Assembly (NCBI GenBank): GCA_907164885.2
Contig: OU015490.1
Coordinates: forward strand, 215,858,134-215,922,133
Length of the DNA: 64,000 nt
DNA from: Dolomedes plantarius
Lineage: Eukaryota; Arthropoda; Arachnida; Araneae; Dolomedidae
Direction: 5' to 3'
The translations under genes were made by a program, and so were the position numbers. Numbering within the stretch: the first letter of the stretch is position 1; the number at the start of each line of letters is the position of its first letter. Shown here piece after piece: positions 39,747 through 53,074 of this stretch. Below the pieces are notes generated by a model that saw only the letters and a program-made list of their open reading frames with translations, was not told where the DNA came from and made no database searches.

Positions 39747-40585
39747 ACAGAATTGTCATGTAATTTGATATCTCAAAAGATTAACAAATTATATTTTCTT
39801 TCATTTTATTCTATGTATTTTTATCAATGTGATTAAATACCTTTTGCACCTAAAATAACTTCACTCGGTCATATTTTTGAAATCCCTAAATTTATACACG
39901 AGTCTAATATTTTTATCTCTTTGAAAACAAGACTACAATGGCTGGAGGAACGAAACAATCTAAGAGCGACCTGAAGAAAATACATTCAATATATTAATAT
40001 ACTTGGGTGTAAGTCATATACGAAATTCAATTTCTTTCTTATTCCTTTGAATGAATTATCAGGAAGCATAAGCCTATTAATGTAATCTACTGCAGAAAAG
40101 GATCAGTTCATTATCATAATGCTTTTTTAAAAATGGTCTTCTGCATTTTGAAAGGGAGAAAGAACAAATGATATATGTTTAAAATGAATGGAAAAAAAAA
40201 CGATAAGGAAACCAGTTGAAAAATGAGGATTGAGGCAACGTGTTTGATGATACAAACGTGACCACGATTATGAAAGTAAAAGTCAAATTATAAGAATGAC
40301 AAGGTTGTAAAATATTGGAAATCTGTAAATTTTAAAATTTTTAAATAATAATGAATATCAAATAAACATTCAATAATTGTAGATTAGAGTTTTAGTAGAA
40401 ATTATTTTAAAAAACTAATTACGTTAAAACCTGTAAAGATTTAAGTGTTCAGATAAAATTCAGTTGTCAAGTTTAAAGAGGATAGATGATATCATAATAT
40501 AGAGCACACAATTTAAGCAGAATAAATGCTCTTACAAATGTGCATCAGAATATAAAATTTAATGCAAATATTCATGATTTAAGTG
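39747..40585. other. AT-rich spacer
   Basis: No feature recognised. Confidence 0.5.
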
Positions 40586-40605
40586 CATATATATATATAT
40601 ATATA

Positions 40606-42541
<1,936 letters not shown>

Positions 42542-42628
<87 letters not shown>

Positions 42629-42811
42629 ATTGAACGGATTTGGCATTTCCTTTTAGTAAGTGTACAACTATAAATAATAGCAAAAATGTTGTAATTTGAG
42701 AGAGAATTGACATTAAGTGTTATGAATATAGTTCAACAAAATAGGTATAAGAAATTCCATAACAATAAACAAAGCTCGATATTAAATCTCTTAAAGATTC
42801 AAAGAAAAATA

Positions 42812-42813
<2 letters not shown>
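42542..42813. other. (TA)n tract and short spacer
   Basis: (TA)n from 42542 to about 42626, then 190 bp of AT-rich sequence with nothing recognised. Confidence 0.85.

Positions 42814-42853
<40 letters not shown>
42814..42853. repeat. (TA)n microsatellite
   Basis: About 40 bp of TA, eight bases left of the Helitron 5' end. Confidence 0.95.
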
Positions 42854-42857
<4 letters not shown>

Positions 42858-43302
42858 ATAATCTATATATATAAAACGCGTAGGTATGCGGCACAAAAAT
42901 CGGCGATATTTCTACATTCCGAATGGCAACGGCTGCAACTACAAGATGTAAACATTAGCGGCTAACCGCGTGTGTGTAGTGGTTTGACGATAGCACGTAA
43001 TTTGGTACAATTTAATTGCTGTATTTTACACGTGAATAATTTTAATTTATTCACGAGATAATTTATTCTATTTCCATCAGTTTTTCTAAATGTATGTAAG
43101 AGGATAAACTTTTGACAAAATGTGTTTAGACCTATCAAATTCAGTAATTTCACATGGACAGTTGTATGTAGGTTATCTAGAGTCCGTTCTTTTGATTCTG
43201 TCACTGTAGTATCTCCTATTTCTGAAATACTCAACTGTGTATATCAAGAAGTTTGAGGAATATCATAGTAAAATATTAATAATTGCAATTATGATATCTT
43301 AA

Positions 43303-46073
43303 GGTATCCGTACACCTTCGGGGTGATTTTTTGAAATTTTTTGAATTTTGTCTTTTTATCTATTTTTTATGATGACATTTAAGTTAAAACTTGAAGAAAT
43401 ATATATAAAATTTAGCTGTTACATTAAAATAATTTTTTTAGGGGGAAAAACTGGAAAAAATTGGTTAAAATTTGACAATCCGCATTGCATGGTAACTCAA
43501 AAACAAACAAATATATTACAATTTTGTAAATTGCAAAATGACGATAATAACTGTCTGTGGGGAATAGTCTATTCACAAGATTGAACTATCTATACCTCAA
43601 AGTTTATAGCACTTAAAGTACTGATGTTCATAAAAATCACTTAAAATTCATTGTCACTTGCAATTTATACCAATGTAAACAAAAAAACTAATCAATCTGC
43701 AATCATGAGCATACACTATTCCCTTTATAAATATATATAGATAAAGTATGCAAAATTTTAAGGCATTTTATGTGTAACTTTTTATAATAGGATGTATTCC
43801 GTTAAGAGAAACGATGAAAAAATTCATTTTGAGAAAACACTAAAAATAACTTTATAACAGATTTCTTACTTTAAAAATAATTATTTTCATATTAAAATCC
43901 ACCAGATTTATAAACTTCTCCCTCTTGGCTTTCTACAACACTTATTTTTTTTTTCCTAAGGGCTCTGAGAATTTTCCTGCGTCTCTTTGACGCAGGAACA
44001 GAATGACGTATGGAATCATTTTTTCTAATGTTGTCTAAATGGTTGTAGGCTTGCAATGTAAAAAATCCTGGATAACTAATATCCAACTTATTTAAAACAT
44101 TCAGGCAACCTTTGTATCCATCATTAAATTGCAGTACTGCATCATATGCTCCAAGTTTCATTGTTTTCAGACATACAAATACCTCTTTTGGTAATCGTTG
44201 CCATATTATGCCATTCAGGCATTCATTTGCATTTTGAGTTTTACCGTGGAGACATTTACTCAAGAGTTCTCTTGAGCACAAATCTAAGTATACTGGCTTT
44301 ACAGCATTCAATACCTCTTTTGGTAGACCAGCATACTTATCTTTAACAGATGTTCCGCATGCCAGTGCTCGCTGAAAGAAGCACCAGCTGTCTTTGCCCA
44401 GAGAACACTGCCCATGCATATGTTTTCGTGAACTGGATGCACAGTGGAATAATGCAGCAATAACATTTTGCTGCATTGCGTTTAGGTTACCAGTATTGTT
44501 ACGTATAGCAATTCCATAGTAGTTCTGAAGTCTGTCTATAAATGTATCGGTCAGTTTCCCTTTTCCAGACAGACCCTTGGTTTTTGATTTTAATTTTCGC
44601 AGGCGGGACCCAACACGCTTTTGAATATGGCCTATACATTCAAATTTTGTGACACTGTTTTCACCGTATGTGTCTTTTACGCTTATGAATCCTTTGGAAT
44701 CGCCATCACCATAATATTCAGTATACTGAAGCTGGCGTCTGTTTTCAGACCTTGAGAATATACGTGACGCACCAACGATTTCCATTTTTGACGCTGAGCC
44801 TTGAAAGTTACACTGGCATACATGATCAGCTTTCAATGACTCGTATTCCAGGTTTTTAGCCATCTTTTCTAGCTTTTTACATGTTGGACAGTATGATGAC
44901 ATGACCTCCAGATCCAATACTTTTCGAGTGTCGATGGAAATTGCTGCAACACATCCGTTTAAAGAAGTATAGCCTCTCCGCTGCCATGTACCGTCCACTG
45001 AAACTCCACATTTCACAATTTCTTTGCCAAGATTTTCCTGCTTCTTCACTATGTCAGTTGCAGCCTTTTTCATAGAGTCCTCTGCTACTTCAGAAACAAC
45101 TTTCAACAGTTTTTGTTCATGAGAAGTATATGCAGTTTTGGTCAATCTAGGTAAATTCAGAGTTGCACATAATTTATAAGCAGCTGAAAATCCTTTACCT
45201 ATTTGGCGCATACCATATACTAGTCTCGTATTTACTTCAGGGAAATTTACATGTTTTTTAGAAGAGGCAAAACCCTTCTGAAACTCACACCCTTCACAAC
45301 TCAAAAGGAAATGAGAACATAATCCATATCTAGTTTCTTCTTTAAAAACTAGCTTCTCAGAATAGCACATTGGGCAGCAGAGTTCAGAAAAAACACTGGA
45401 AAGAATATCTAAATCAAAAATTCTATTTCCAGACATCGCTCCATTAGTTTTATCCGAGTCTAAAACAGTATCAACTTTAGACTTTATACAACTCGCAGTG
45501 CTTTGTACACACTTATCTACATCATCGTTTTTGACATTTTTTGTAAAACGATTTCCGTAAAACTTGCCTTTTCGACTTCTTCCAATACTTTTACCCATTT
45601 TTACCAGAGAAAAGTAAAAACTAAATAGATTTAAAAAGTTTAAAAAGCCAATAAAAACAACGCGGCAAATCTGCAGATATGTAAACAATCGCTTTTGAAA
45701 TGTAAGTTTGTTGCCAAGTTTAGGAATACAAGAGTGAAAATTATGTTGCCAGATATGTTTCCAAATATTTATAAATCCCTTGATTTTTATTTTTAAGTAT
45801 TTCCTTTGACGTATAACCCAATTTCAGCGTTATATCTAAAAAAAGAACGATGTAAACAAACATTTTGGCTTACTTCCGGTTTGCAGAATGACACTTCCGG
45901 TTGTAAAATTCTGCGACATGTAATATTTAAATTGCTGTAATTCGGCTTCTAATTAAGATAGAAGCATAATTCAAACGGAATTTGAAAGATAAAAGATTGG
46001 GCTTTAATGTTATTGCAAAAAACAAAAAACGATATTTTGACCGAAAATGCCGTTTTAAAGGTGTACGGGTACC
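43303..46073 (-). mobile_element. Kolobok-type DNA transposon, full length
   Basis: TIRs GGTATCCGTACACCTT (left) and GGTACCCGTACACCTT (right, opposite strand) are flanked on both sides by TTAA (43299-43302, 46074-46077). The interior holds one long transposase ORF on the minus strand. TTAA duplications, a GG terminus and this transposase type fit Kolobok. Length is 2771 bp. It sits inside a Helitron. Confidence 0.88.
43892..45598 (-). CDS. Kolobok / Mutator-like-domain transposase, intact
   Basis: 568 residues from the chosen start (MGKSIGRSRKGKFYG, Lys/Arg-rich). The frame is open 30 codons further upstream, but that stretch is hydrophobic and unlike the family. A cysteine cluster comes first (CPMC 75-78, CEGC 101-104). 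The catalytic core follows: VSVDGTWQRRGYTSLNG with D202; YCPTC (237-240) and DHVCQC (258-263), a C/H insertion; YYGDGDSKG with D298/D300; FECIGHIQKRVGSRLR; and QNANECLNGIIWQRLP with E459. These are hallmarks of the arthropod transposases labelled Mutator-like transposase domain, which I relate to Kolobok because of the TTAA duplications. A basic tail ends the protein. No stops or frameshifts are seen. It would act in the nucleus to excise and insert this element. Catalytic assignments are inferred from motif position. Confidence 0.9.
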   Translation of the reverse strand: MGKSIGRSRKGKFYGNRFTKNVKNDDVDKCVQSTASCIKSKVDTVLDSDKTNGAMSGNRIFDLDILSSVFSELCCPMCYSEKLVFKEETRYGLCSHFLLSCEGCEFQKGFASSKKHVNFPEVNTRLVYGMRQIGKGFSAAYKLCATLNLPRLTKTAYTSHEQKLLKVVSEVAEDSMKKAATDIVKKQENLGKEIVKCGVSVDGTWQRRGYTSLNGCVAAISIDTRKVLDLEVMSSYCPTCKKLEKMAKNLEYESLKADHVCQCNFQGSASKMEIVGASRIFSRSENRRQLQYTEYYGDGDSKGFISVKDTYGENSVTKFECIGHIQKRVGSRLRKLKSKTKGLSGKGKLTDTFIDRLQNYYGIAIRNNTGNLNAMQQNVIAALFHCASSSRKHMHGQCSLGKDSWCFFQRALACGTSVKDKYAGLPKEVLNAVKPVYLDLCSRELLSKCLHGKTQNANECLNGIIWQRLPKEVFVCLKTMKLGAYDAVLQFNDGYKGCLNVLNKLDISYPGFFTLQAYNHLDNIRKNDSIRHSVPASKRRRKILRALRKKKISVVESQEGEVYKSGGF

Positions 46074-46079
46074 TTAATA

Positions 46080-46400
46080 GTAAGTAAGAGTTAATTCTCT
46101 ACGCATTTTAAGTAGTACTTGCTGAATTTTTACTCCATTTTATAAGTGAAGAAATTTTCCCAACTTTTAATTTTTATTTGGTATGATTAAGTGTAGATAT
46201 CTGAATTGTGAACAATAGTACATATAGAGAGTGATGTAATCCCCACTATATTTTAGCACTTGCTGAATTTTTATTCCATTTTTTTTACGTGAAAAAAATT
46301 TTCTCCAACAATTTCCTATTTGATGTAATGATAAAGTGTAGATATCTTATCTTTTGAGAAATATTACATACAGAGAGGAATGTAATTTTTAAAATCTTTG
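46080..46400 (+). repeat. Helitron internal repeat, two units of about 150 bp
   Basis: Two diverged direct copies share ACTTGCTGAATTTTTAYTCCA and AAGTGTAGATATCTKA segments. Short internal tandem repeats are common in non-autonomous Helitrons. Confidence 0.75.
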
Positions 46401-46638
46401 TTGTTGGGTTTCTCAGTCTTATCTTTAACTCTGTTCTGAAGTAATGGAAATTCATATTTTTTTAATCACGATGTTTTAGAATCATCGTTATAGAGAATTT
46501 TGCAATGATTATAAATTTTTTGGCTGAGATCGCACCACCACTTAACAACGTATATTTATGATGACAGGTAATAGTAACATACCTTACATACATTTCTTTT
46601 AGTTGAGATTTTTTGCAAAAGAAAATATAAAACTAAAA

Positions 46639-46666
46639 GCGACCATGCTGGTCGCGCAGCGGCTAG
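46639..46666 (+). terminator. Helitron 3' hairpin and CTAG end
   Basis: A 7-bp stem (GCGACCA / TGGTCGC) with a TGC loop, then seven bases and CTAG. This is the structure thought to stop rolling-circle transfer in Helitrons. Confidence 0.88.
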
Positions 46667-47359
46667 TAGAAAAAATAATCTGAGTATAAAATTAAAATAT
46701 TAAAGATTATACATATTTTTTTTTTGCCATTCACGTTATAAGAACTATTTTATTTTTACAGTTGATTTCATTTAACAATTCATTTTTATAAATCCAGTGC
46801 TGCATTAGGATGTGTTTTATATTTTGATTTCACGTTGAATCAGAAAAGAAAGGCAATGTATTTATGTCGGGTTGATAGAAATTCGATTTGACAGAAATTG
46901 CAACAGAAATTCGATTAAACTGAAATAGGATTCTTTTATTAAAAATGGCAGTTTAGAAATTTATTAAATCAGAGATTTAATGTTATGGCTATTTACGTTT
47001 TGGCAAGGGAGAGATTATCTTTCTGATACGTTGACTGTTAAGTTTACTGCATTTAAAGATAAAAAGGTACCTGATTAGTGTTCAATTCAATGACCACTTA
47101 AGGCCTTTTCATATAGTATCCGTCAGCGTTAGCTTTACTTGTATTGAAATATGTTTAGCCCGTTACAAACCTCCAAATGATTAGAAACGAAATTGCTAAG
47201 GTCTGTGATTGGTTTAAAATATGCCAAAGCGAGTAACGCGAACGCTAGAGGATGCTATGTGAATAGGCCCTTAAACCGCACAGTGCGGAGAGCATGGCAC
47301 CATTCTGATAACTGTAGTTATTTGTTAATGAGTCTACAAATTCATACAATATATTTTTG
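46667..47359. other. AT-rich spacer
   Basis: No feature recognised. Confidence 0.5.
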
Positions 47360-48130
47360 TTTATTTACAATTTGACTTATTGTATAAAATTAAACAGTTT
47401 TTAAAACATACTATTAGTATTTTATCACACAGAAGTAATTTCCAAAATTTCGCTTGAATATAAAGGAAATTTAATAAATTTATGTTAATTTATTTATGTT
47501 AATTTATTTTTTTAACGCAATCTACAAGATTAAATGACTTTTAAAACATACTATTAGCATTTCCTGGGATAGAAGATATTTCTTAAATTTCGTTTGAATA
47601 TAAATGGAAATCTAATAAATTTCTGTTTATTTTTCAACGCATTGTATAAAATTAATCTGTTTTTTTAAATATACTATTATCATTTCCTGGAATAGAAGTA
47701 ATTTCCTAAATTTTGTTTGAATATAAATGGGAATTTAATAAATTAATGTTTATTTTTTTACACGCATTGTAGATTAAACGATTTTTAAACATACTATTAT
47801 CATTTTCTGGGATATAAAAAGCTTTCTAAATTTAGTTTGAATATAAAGGGAAATCTAACAAATTTTATTTTATTTATTTTTCAATGCATTGGTTAAATTA
47901 AACGATATTTAAAACATACTATTAGTATTTCCTGAGATAGAAGTAATTTCCTTAAGTTAATCTGAATGTAAATTGAAATCAAACAAATTTCTGCTTATTT
48001 ATATTTCAGTGCATTGTATAAAATTTGACAGTTTTAAAAACCTACTATTAGAATTTCCTGTGAAAGAAGTCATTTCTAAAATTTAGTCGAAATTGAATAT
48101 AAAGAGATATCTAACAATTTCAGGAAACAT
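47360..48130 (+). repeat. Tandem array, period about 123 bp, six units
   Basis: Units near 47407, 47550, 47666, 47788, 47913 and 48036 share ACATACTATTAGTATTTCCT, GAAGTAATTTCCTAAATTT and GAATATAAATGGAAATCTAA segments. The second spacing is longer because of a small internal duplication (TTAATTTATTTATG). Confidence 0.85.
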
Positions 48131-48950
48131 TGTTGTACATATTTCAGTTTCACTAAAAATAGAAATCTACCAATTTTTTTCCACTATCCATACTTTAAAT
48201 GCAATGTGAAAAAATATGCGAATTCTTTATCTATATCAATGCCTGACATTTCTTACTAGAAAATGTAAGAGCCAGAAGAAGGCCAAATATATAACCTGAT
48301 GGAGGAACGTGACTAATAATGTCACAAGTATAATATACGCCGATGATTATCCTTAATAGGTGGGTAACCAAGTAATTTTCGCCTTTGATGTCAGTTCTTT
48401 ATGAGTGTTATCAAACACTGATTATGATAGTATTTCTGTGGGAAGCAAAATTTCTTCGGGAAAAATGAAGTCAATTCAGTTAAGGATAATTACAGCATTT
48501 TATGTCAACCGGACATTAACAGCCAAAAGTAATTGATAGATATTATATTAATTCTTTGGGAAAGTAAATATATTTCGCAACATTTAAGACTCATAAATAT
48601 GATAACAATATATGATTACAAAATGGTAAAGCATGAAAACATTGTTTATATATTTTTCCTTTCATTTTTATAAAAATTATACTTTCATGGTAAGAAGTTG
48701 AATCTAGAATACTGAACTCAGATTCATAATGACTGATTCTTTTAAATGCTCATTAAATTCCTACGACCACTGCTATGACCAATTATAATTGTAAATTGTC
48801 AGTTCAGGTAGTCTCATTTCGATGCAATAAACAGAATGCCAGAGTTTAAGCAATTTTTCTCTGTAAAAATCATAGGGAATTTCGGAATAAAATTATGAAC
48901 AGAGCAGAAATAGAACCTGAATCATATAATATTTTAGACGACGAAAATAT
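48131..48950. other. AT-rich spacer
   Basis: No feature recognised. Confidence 0.5.
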
Positions 48951-48953
48951 TGT

Positions 48954-48961
48954 AAAAAAAA

Positions 48962-49001
<40 letters not shown>

Positions 49002-49006
49002 TATAA
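48954..49006. repeat. Poly(A) followed by (TA)n
   Basis: About 24 A residues and about 26 bp of TA. The A run could be the tail of a retroposon, but nothing upstream identifies one. Confidence 0.9.
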
Positions 49007-49186
49007 CGTTTTCTATTTTTTCATATTTTCTTTGCTTGAACTGTTTTTAATTTTTTCATACTGAGACTTCTAGAATGCGGAAAAGTGCCTATGCAAACTG
49101 GGCTTTAAATGATTCATAAGATTTAAAGTATTTAAAGTCAAAACGAGTGTAAATTATACAAAAAATAAACATGTGGCACTTTTATA

Positions 49187-49316
<130 letters not shown>

Positions 49317-49345
49317 CACATTGGTTATCGAAGAAGCAGTAGATA

Positions 49346-51175
49346 CAGTGTTGGAAATTGATTTATGAAATCATGGTTTTTTAACAAAAAATTCTTTAAT
49401 ATTCATTAAAAATGAATGAATTTTCATACATTATACATGCTACGTATAACAAATGATTTATAAAAATAATATTTCATACACAATAATAAACAAAAACATA
49501 AGATAAAAAATTAGATTTTCGTAACATACAAATATGGAAATTGATTTATGAAATATCACATTTCATTGGAAATTAATAGTTAGTAAAGCCCCCTTTCCAC
49601 GTCAAAGTTTGTTTTATTCCACGTGGCATTGATAAAACAATATTTTGAATGTACTTCTGATCAATTAATTTCCAGTTTTAACAGATTGAAGCTTTCAACT
49701 CTACAAGTTATGTGCACTGCATCCCATCTGCATAAACCATTCGAACAAGCTGTCCCCAAACGTTGTCGATGGGGTTCAGATCAGGACTATTAGGTGGATG
49801 ATCTAAAAGAACAATATTCTGTTCATCAAATCAATCTTTCATTGCTTTTGAAGTTTGAATACTTGCATTGTCTTGCATGAAGATGTAATCTAAACTATAA
49901 TATTGCCATGCAAATGGAAGAAAGGAATTTTCTAAAACTAATCTGTAATCATATGAATTCTGGCCACCATTTATAAATAATATTTCCCTTCTGCCATCAT
50001 AAGCAATCGCTGCCTAAACCATCAAACTTTCGCCCCCAAAATTTTTGTTGAATGTAGATTTTGGTTCTTTTCGGAGATCTCTCCAATAATACCTCAAACC
50101 ATCGGGGCCATCCAAATTAAATTTCTTTTCATCGGAGAAAATGACTTTCTTTCAATTGTTGCCCATTGTCATGTACTTCTCACAAAACTGAATACGCATC
50201 TGCTTGTGACGCAGAAGTATCTTTCTAAACTTCATCTTCGACCATCTCAAGCTCCATGAAGAATGTAAAATTTTTCTAACTCTTCTAGAAATAACAGGAA
50301 GTGATAGATCTTCACAAATCTGCTTTGAATTGTGGTCAGTTTTTGATAGAAGCTGAAGAATCCCCCTTTTCTCCATCTCAGTTAAACGTGGATTACCTTT
50401 TTTGTTAAATTTTTTGCCAAAATTTCCTGAATCTTTTCTACAGTTATATATCACACCAACTGGTATTTTAATTAATTTACTAATTTCCGGAACATATTTT
50501 CCACATTCTAGATATGCATCGATTTTGGCTCCTTTGTCCACAGACAACACCTTTGGTTTACCCATCGTGAAAAGTATGACTGAAACGTATTGCTTCCAAT
50601 ATATAACGCTTTTTATGTCTACTGTTTATGTCTACTTTTTATGTCTACTTTTTATGTCTACGCTTTTTATGTTACGTTACTTTGTTTTATGCAAATTTTT
50701 GTCACATCACTTCAGAATAGCCAATGAAATGTGATATTTCATAAATCAATTTCCATGTTTATATGTTACGAAATTCTAATTTTGAACCTTATGTTTTTGT
50801 TTATTATTATGTATGAAATTTTATTTTTGTAAATCATTTGTTATACATAGCATGTATAATATACAAAATGTCATTGATTTTTAATGAATATGTAGTGATA
50901 ACTTATTTCATTTAATTTATAAGTGCATTTCATTCATTTACTGTATAATAGATGGCACCACCATTCAGTGTCATTTTATGTTGCACGACACCGATAGGTG
51001 GCGTGGCAGTATTGTATCCGGAGAATTCTCTGGATGCTCGCGAACACTTCGCTTGCTGCTGTATAACCGAAAGGTGATGTTCGGAGATTTCTAATTCAGG
51101 CATCTAACCTGATAATAAATATTAAAGAAGTTTTTGTTAAAAAACCATGTTTTCACAAATCAATTTCCAACACTG
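49346..51175 (-). mobile_element. Tc1-like element with IR/DR ends
   Basis: The left end CAGTGTTGGAAATTGATTTA and its inverse at the right (51156-51175) are flanked by TA on both sides. The core motif GGAAATTGATTTATGAAAT recurs internally at 49536-49554 and, inverted, at 50736-50754. Each end thus has two direct copies, the IR/DR arrangement of Sleeping Beauty-type Tc1 elements. The right arm carries about 190 bp of extra, GC-richer sequence (about 50940-51115) absent from the left arm, probably a later insertion. Confidence 0.9.
49573..50565 (-). pseudogene. Tc1-like transposase with five in-frame stops
   Basis: A single reading frame of 331 codons, from MGKPKVLSVDKGAKIDAYLE to a C-terminal SMPRGIKQTLTWKGGFTNY and stop at 49573-49575. 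It holds five internal stops (lowest base 50152, 50014, 49831, 49708, 49678) and no frameshift. The first three replace residues that are tryptophan in relatives (before KKVIFSDEKKF, after ESLMV, after AMKD). This fits TGG to TGA/TAG transitions. Catalytic motifs: FSDEKKF, MQDNAS and SPDLNPIDNVWG; the last acidic residue is D, not the usual E, at spacing 34. N-terminal HTH present (KIDAYLECGKYVPEISKLI). Normal length for the family. Confidence 0.88.
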
Positions 51176-51639
51176 TATAAGCACAATCTGCATATAGAAA
51201 TGTTTTCTCTGATACTCACTTCGTTCATTTTTTCTTTTCTTTCTAGTGCCACATTACAGCTACATAAAAAAAAAAATTACATGTTATTCCAAAGTCCCTG
51301 CACTCACTGGACATTCATTCTGTGCTTTTGTTTTATCTCACAAGTTTTTCATGAATTATTCTGCCATATCCCTTCGAAATTCGATAGTACACCGCTTATA
51401 CTGCTTTTATGACTCTAGCTTTGTTCAAAGCTTCTGTTATACCATTCATGAAAACTCTGTAAGCATCTGCAACAAGGTAGGTAACTAGTCTCGGTGTTGT
51501 CTCGAAAGCTTTTTGTTTCCGTTACACGGAAGTGCTAAACTACTTGCGGTTTACGATGCTTGTTTATGTGAATGTTTAGCACAGTATGCAAACACAGAAT
51601 TTTGTATTATTTTCTAACATTGAATGATTATTCTATATT
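51176..51639. other. Unassigned spacer
   Basis: No gene recognised. Frames at 51134-51412 and 51246-51488 (plus) are low-complexity and lack domains. Confidence 0.5.
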
Positions 51640-51849
51640 CACCTTTCTTCACAGATGGATGTTTATTTTTACAGGAGTATTTCATACATTTTGTTCAGTA
51701 AAAAGATAATTTGTCTTACTTTCAGGAATTCCGCTACTAAAGTCACAAAATGCAATTCTGCTTCTTAAGTGCTAGTCTAATTTGTAATACTGTAATTTTA
51801 TATTTTCAATTAAATATCAACTACCTGATTACAGTTTCGTCTGGTATAA

Positions 51850-52562
51850 GGTGACTGCCTACGTTCGATGCCAATTGTTTTTTAAAAAAGGTCATTTTTA
51901 AATGAATTTTTTGGCTTTTATGGTAAAATTGCAAAAACCTATCTCTAAATACCATACTTTTTCATAAATTGGTCAATTTGAAGTAATTTTTAATGACATT
52001 TAACTAAAATGCTTATCAATCTGCACAAAATTCTAATACTACTATTTTAATTTCTTTCTCACACACGATACATATCACAGTTATCTCCAAAATGACCTGC
52101 AATCTAAGAGAAATTTTAATTTGCAAAAATAGTTTACACTATTTTATGTTCCAATATGATATTTCGCCCGATTTGTCAATTCGGGCCCGATTTGTCATTC
52201 CTTTTCTTATAAAAACAGCCCCAAATAAAAAACAAATGTACGTCTTATCATTAAAAATAGCATATAAAACATTTCCTGAAAATTTTATCAAATTATGTAC
52301 ATAATTATGTGAGATATCATGATAACAGTAGATATTTGTGATAATAAACGTAATTCTGAGAAAAAGGCATTTAAATTTGTTTGTCACTTCAAGTTTGTAG
52401 CGGACGATGTTTTATTAAATAGCTGTAACTCTGCCTCTAATTGATGCAGAATGAAAATCATAATGGTTTTGAAAAGAGGAAAGATTGAATTACACGATTC
52501 TTGCAAAAAATTAAATTGACCAAAATAGTAAAAAAATGACATTTTCAACGTAAGCAATCACC
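51850..52562. mobile_element. Kolobok-like MITE
   Basis: TIR GGTGACTGCCTACGTT (left) against GGTGATTGCTTACGTT (right, opposite strand), flanked by ATAA and TTAG, each one base from TTAA. The right half follows the same order as the 3' region of the full Kolobok element: CTGTAACTCTGCCTCTAATT, then GATGCAGAATGAAAATCAT, then TTGCAAAAAATTAAATTGAC. It therefore looks like a non-autonomous relative. No coding capacity. Confidence 0.75.
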
Positions 52563-52730
52563 TTAGGTACAGATGTTAATCTGAATTTTCTTGTTTCCAT
52601 TTTAACCCTTTGAGGGGCGCAATTTTATTATTGTAATTTTTTTGAAAAAAAAGGTAAGAATGAGGTATAATGGTCCTACAGATAAAAGAAATGTGATTAA
52701 AAAAAATTTAGCATCCCCCCTTAGGTAGAG

Positions 52731-52756
52731 GGGGCCGTCCTCACAGTGCGAACGGC
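52731..52756 (+). promoter_or_regulatory. piggyBac internal inverted repeat, left
   Basis: GCCGTCCTCACAGTGCGAAC, the inverse of the repeat adjacent to the right TIR. Likely transposase-binding sequence. Confidence 0.75.
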
Positions 52757-53074
52757 GCCCGTGTAGGGCATTTGAGTTCGACCACTAAATTACCTTGTTT
52801 TACTCTAGCAAAAGCAAAAATAACTGATCTTATATCGTTATAATAATAATTATTTTACTAAATAATTTTCAACAAACAGAAATTTGAATTTTATTTTTAA
52901 AATTTTAAAATTTAAGAAATTTTTCAAAATGTTAAATTCATTGAACTCAAAATATCAAAAATAAGAAATATCAAAAAATATAAAAATATATCAGAAAAAT
53001 ATAAAAATGTCAGAAAAATGTGAGAAATATCAGTAAAATATAAAAATTAAAGAAATAAAAAAAACCTGAACATA

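Larger units (their letters stand above)
42862..46666 (+). mobile_element. Non-autonomous Helitron carrying a Kolobok insertion
   Basis: The 5' end is TCTATATATATAAAACGCG preceded by A (42861). The 3' end is CTAG (46663-46666) followed by T, with the hairpin GCGACCATGCTGGTCGC (46639-46655) seven bases upstream. This matches Helitron rules: TC start, CTRR end, subterminal hairpin, A/T target and no TIR or duplication. Without the 2.77-kb Kolobok insertion and its TTAA duplicate the Helitron is about 1.03 kb. It has no Rep/helicase gene, so it is non-autonomous. Confidence 0.88.
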
